A DNA stretch of 32,231 nt from Dehalococcoidia bacterium. GTDB lineage: Bacteria > Chloroflexota > Dehalococcoidia > UBA3495. Position 1 is the stretch's first letter; the number at the start of each line of letters is the position of its first letter. Shown one piece after another: positions 30,276-32,231 of this stretch. The notes under the pieces were generated by a model. It saw only the letters and a list, made by a program, of their open reading frames with translations. It was not told the origin of the DNA and ran no database searches. Location of the stretch: positions 1 to 32,231 of the forward strand of contig JAPKDE010000008.1 of assembly GCA_028822675.1 (NCBI GenBank), written 5' to 3'. A program made the translations under genes and the position numbers.

Positions 30276-30304
30276 ATTACAGCACACACGCCTGCCTTGG
30301 TCAA
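30276..30304 (-). promoter_or_regulatory. Promoter of the FAH-esterase operon
   Basis: Minus-strand TTGACC (30299-30304), 17 bp, TGTAAT (30276-30281); five of six bases match consensus in each hexamer. The leader is about 70 bases. Confidence 0.65.
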
Positions 30305-30331
30305 TCGCAAATAGCGTTTGTTGAAAGGTCT

Positions 30332-30622
30332 TTAGCTCGTGGGCTCCTCGTTTAGGAAAGCCACTATGGATTCCGGTTCCATCAAAGGATAGAGGGTGAA
30401 CTCCGCGGGAACAGCATCTGCCCATTCGTTCAACAGGCCATGCAACATCTCGTGGGACTCCACGTCAAAGACCGCCACTGCTCCGCGTCCGGTGCGTGGG
30501 TAGAACGACCGGGCGATTCCCTTGGCTAATTTGTCTTCCACCCAAGGCCAGAAACTCTTGCGAGCCTCACGGGCTTCAGATGGGCGGGTTGGCGCAGGGT
30601 TACTTATTACTAAAAACAGCAT
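30332..30622 (-). CDS. Small dimeric alpha/beta-barrel protein, muconolactone isomerase-like
   Basis: A 96-residue protein whose order of elements (initial strand MLFLVISNP, a helix, the strand GRGAVAVFDVESHEMLHGLLNEW, then FTLYPLMEP) resembles muconolactone delta-isomerase and related YCII/DUF3303-type ferredoxin-like folds. The conserved catalytic residues are not certain by eye. AAGGAAAG lies just before the ATG. The gene lies between the HsaA-like monooxygenase (86 bases upstream) and the FAH operon promoter (downstream) and is probably transcribed with the former. An isomerase or lactone-handling role would suit the setting, but a simple binding protein cannot be excluded. Confidence 0.7.
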   Translation of the reverse strand: MLFLVISNPAPTRPSEAREARKSFWPWVEDKLAKGIARSFYPRTGRGAVAVFDVESHEMLHGLLNEWADAVPAEFTLYPLMEPESIVAFLNEEPTS

Positions 30623-30708
30623 TATCTTTCCTTATAAGCCAAGCTCGAAAAGCCGAACTCGGTGAAACCAAACGGGTGTTTAACACTATATATGGCTGAA
30701 ATACCGCG

Positions 30709-31866
30709 CTAAAAGGGCAGGGAAGTATCTAGTTTGGCTCCCAGCAATGCCCGCCCGCCAAGCTCGTAATTTGTATGTGTCCCGGAAATATGCTGGCCGC
30801 CCACGTGCAGGTCTCTAAAGAACCGCTCTAGATCGTTGGCCTGATGTATCGCGCCCGTCCCGGCTTGATAGAACAATTTGTCCACAACAACCACGGATTG
30901 ACGTATCGCGTGGGCAATCGCCAATTGGGCGTGTACTGCCTTGTCCATAAGGTCAGGACTCTTGGCCACCTGAGACTTCCACAGGGCTCCAACAGCGTCC
31001 AAAACGTAGCTCCGACCGGCGCCGATAATTGCCTCGCATTCGCCAACGGTCGTCTGGACCGTTTGTCGGTCACGCAAGGACCTGGTGGACTGAGTGGTGC
31101 CAGCGCCGGCCAGTTCCATGAACGCATTAATGGCACCTCTGGCCATTCCCAGGGAGTTGGCCGCGGCCAGTGTCCAACTCATTAAGAGGGCTGTTTGAGG
31201 GTTGTACAGTGGGCTGTCGTGGACGGCCGGGGCTGCGCGTTCATAGGTATGGCTGATTGGAACAAACAGGTCAGAGAACGAGGCATCGTTACTGGCGGTG
31301 CCCCGCATGCCCATGGTGTTCCAGACTAGGTGCACCGTGCCGTCTTTAACCGGAACCACAACCACGCGACTCACCGGCCTGCCGTCGGCCTCCAAGACCG
31401 GGCCTTTCTCGTCCACCAAGTCACAGTTCAGGAACAGGCATTTGGCGTGATCGACGCCACTTAGGTAGTTCCAGCGACCGGAAACGATGTAACCGCCATC
31501 GGTCACCGTGGCCGTACCTCCAGACCGGGCTGAACCGGACCCTCTGATAACGGGCGGGTCACCGAACAATTCTTTGGCTGCTTCTATAGTTATCCTGGAA
31601 ATAGCGGAGGTCAGCGCGGTACCGTTGAAACAACACCAGCCTACCGACCCGTCCACCGTGGAAATTGTCTCCACAACCGGGAATGCTGTGATTGGGTCCA
31701 ACTCCGGCCCGCCCAAGACTTTGGGTACGTACAGCCCAAATAGTCCCTTTTCGGCCATTGCTTCCGCCAAACCCGCGGGCAATTGGCATTCTGAATCTAT
31801 TTGATTCAGATTCTCTCTAATCATAGGTAGCATGGATTTTGCAGCGCTGAGCATGTCTTCCGCCAT
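30709..31866 (-). CDS. Acyl-CoA dehydrogenase-fold flavin monooxygenase (HsaA-like)
   Basis: A 385-residue protein of the acyl-CoA dehydrogenase superfamily, closest in appearance to group D flavin monooxygenases such as HsaA, HpaC-partnered hydroxylases and indole-acetate monooxygenases. Family-like parts are the N-terminal helical domain, the middle beta domain with GYIVSGRWNYLSGVDHAKCLFL and MGMRGTASNDASFSDLFVP, and the C-terminal helices with AGTGAIHQANDLERFFRDLHVGGQH. It would need a separate flavin reductase, none of which is seen nearby. AAGGAA precedes the ATG. A promoter with a perfect TATAAT lies at 31953-31981. The small muconolactone-isomerase-like gene is downstream. Confidence 0.88.
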   Translation of the reverse strand: MAEDMLSAAKSMLPMIRENLNQIDSECQLPAGLAEAMAEKGLFGLYVPKVLGGPELDPITAFPVVETISTVDGSVGWCCFNGTALTSAISRITIEAAKELFGDPPVIRGSGSARSGGTATVTDGGYIVSGRWNYLSGVDHAKCLFLNCDLVDEKGPVLEADGRPVSRVVVVPVKDGTVHLVWNTMGMRGTASNDASFSDLFVPISHTYERAAPAVHDSPLYNPQTALLMSWTLAAANSLGMARGAINAFMELAGAGTTQSTRSLRDRQTVQTTVGECEAIIGAGRSYVLDAVGALWKSQVAKSPDLMDKAVHAQLAIAHAIRQSVVVVDKLFYQAGTGAIHQANDLERFFRDLHVGGQHISGTHTNYELGGRALLGAKLDTSLPF

Positions 31867-32153
31867 TTATCTATTCCTTTGGATTAAAACTGGGAGCGTA
31901 TAGGCGCAAATTTAATTTGTTCGACCGGGCCCATTCTACGCCTGGCGCGGGTATTATAGCCAAGACTTGAAGCAAGCCCAACCTGCCGTATGGCACTAAT
32001 GTCTTCCGTCGGCGGTTACAATGACTGAACCGAGCAGATTGGAATCTAACCCCTGTCTGGTTTAGAATTTTGCCTGGATGCTTGAACCAGTAATTTTCGA
32101 AATGCTACTATAGGCATTAACTATTGGTGCGCAGACTGCGCGGAGATGGACGG
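31867..32153. other. Divergent regulatory gap
   Basis: 287 bases between the HsaA-like gene and the plus-strand DUF1800 gene. It holds one recognisable minus-strand promoter; no ORF, tRNA or repeat was seen. Confidence 0.55.
31953..31981 (-). promoter_or_regulatory. Promoter of the HsaA-like monooxygenase gene
   Basis: Minus-strand TTGGGC (31976-31981), 17 bp, perfect TATAAT (31953-31958). The leader is about 80 bases. Confidence 0.5.
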
Positions 32154-32231
32154 ATGGCAGAAAACGATATCGCCTTGATGGGTCATCTTATGCGACGCGC
32201 CGGATTCGGCGCTCAGTACCATGAGCTTGAA
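32154..32231 (+). CDS. DUF1800 domain-containing protein, 5' end only
   Basis: A 26-codon start of a gene that runs off the window. It encodes MAENDIALMGHLMRRAGFGA followed by QYHELE, which resembles the N-terminus of DUF1800 proteins (typically LMAHLLRRAGFGAT-x-x-ELE). GGAG lies 8 bases before the ATG, and the reading frame has no stop. DUF1800 genes are usually followed by a DUF1501 gene, and the pair is of unknown function. The call rests on a short stretch. Confidence 0.6.
   Translation, partial: MAENDIALMGHLMRRAGFGAQYHELE

Noticed and set aside
1..32231. CRISPR arrays, tRNA or rRNA genes, prophage or IS transposase
   Set aside because: No regularly spaced identical repeats, cloverleaf-like sequences, rRNA motifs or DDE/HUH transposase frames were seen.

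Overview
This 32 kb window looks like a chromosomal stretch of a free-living, probably marine bacterium, most likely Chloroflexota of the SAR202 type. That placement is an inference from gene content: several LLM-class flavin monooxygenases, VOC metalloenzymes, an enolase-superfamily enzyme, an FAH-family hydrolase, an amidohydrolase, an epoxide hydrolase and an HsaA-like flavin monooxygenase, all packed together. There is no rRNA, tRNA or housekeeping marker to confirm it. No phage, insertion sequence, CRISPR array, toxin or secretion system was recognised.

Layout. 1-3.5 kb: a YgjP-type metallopeptidase, then a tandem pair of MFS exporters about 74% identical. 3.5-7.6 kb (minus strand): a decayed LLM monooxygenase, an intact VOC-LLM operon with a strong promoter, and an NAD-dependent epimerase. 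7.7-11.2 kb: a tight four-gene ABC operon of two ATPase/permease pairs, followed by an enolase-superfamily dehydratase and a GNAT acetyltransferase. 13.2-18.4 kb: a maleylpyruvate-isomerase-like protein, two paralogous small lipoproteins, an epoxide hydrolase plus amidohydrolase operon, and an SDR. 18.7-21.4 kb: a large alpha/beta hydrolase-domain protein with no standard start codon at its conserved N-terminus, and an unrecognised 160-residue protein. 21.6-26.6 kb: an LLM/alpha-beta-hydrolase operon divergent from a VOC/TIM-barrel/VOC operon, then another LLM. 26.7-32.2 kb: a third MFS exporter, an esterase plus FAH operon, a muconolactone-isomerase-like protein, an HsaA-like monooxygenase, and the first 26 codons of a DUF1800 gene running off the edge.

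How it may work together. The enzymes are the usual parts for oxygenating, ring-opening and hydrolysing ring or lactone compounds: flavin monooxygenases insert oxygen, VOC proteins may cleave or isomerise, and the FAH, epoxide, lactone and ester hydrolases finish the job. MFS and ABC systems would move substrates or toxic intermediates. No substrate can be named from sequence. No transcription-factor gene was recognised, although several promoters have orderly repeat or palindromic motifs beside them.

Other structure. Short dispersed repeats of three kinds occur only in gaps between convergent genes. Strong bidirectional hairpin terminators lie at 3463-3508, 21526-21558 and 28226-28263. Many sigma70-like promoters have exactly 17 bp spacers. 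All readings were made by eye, without database searches.
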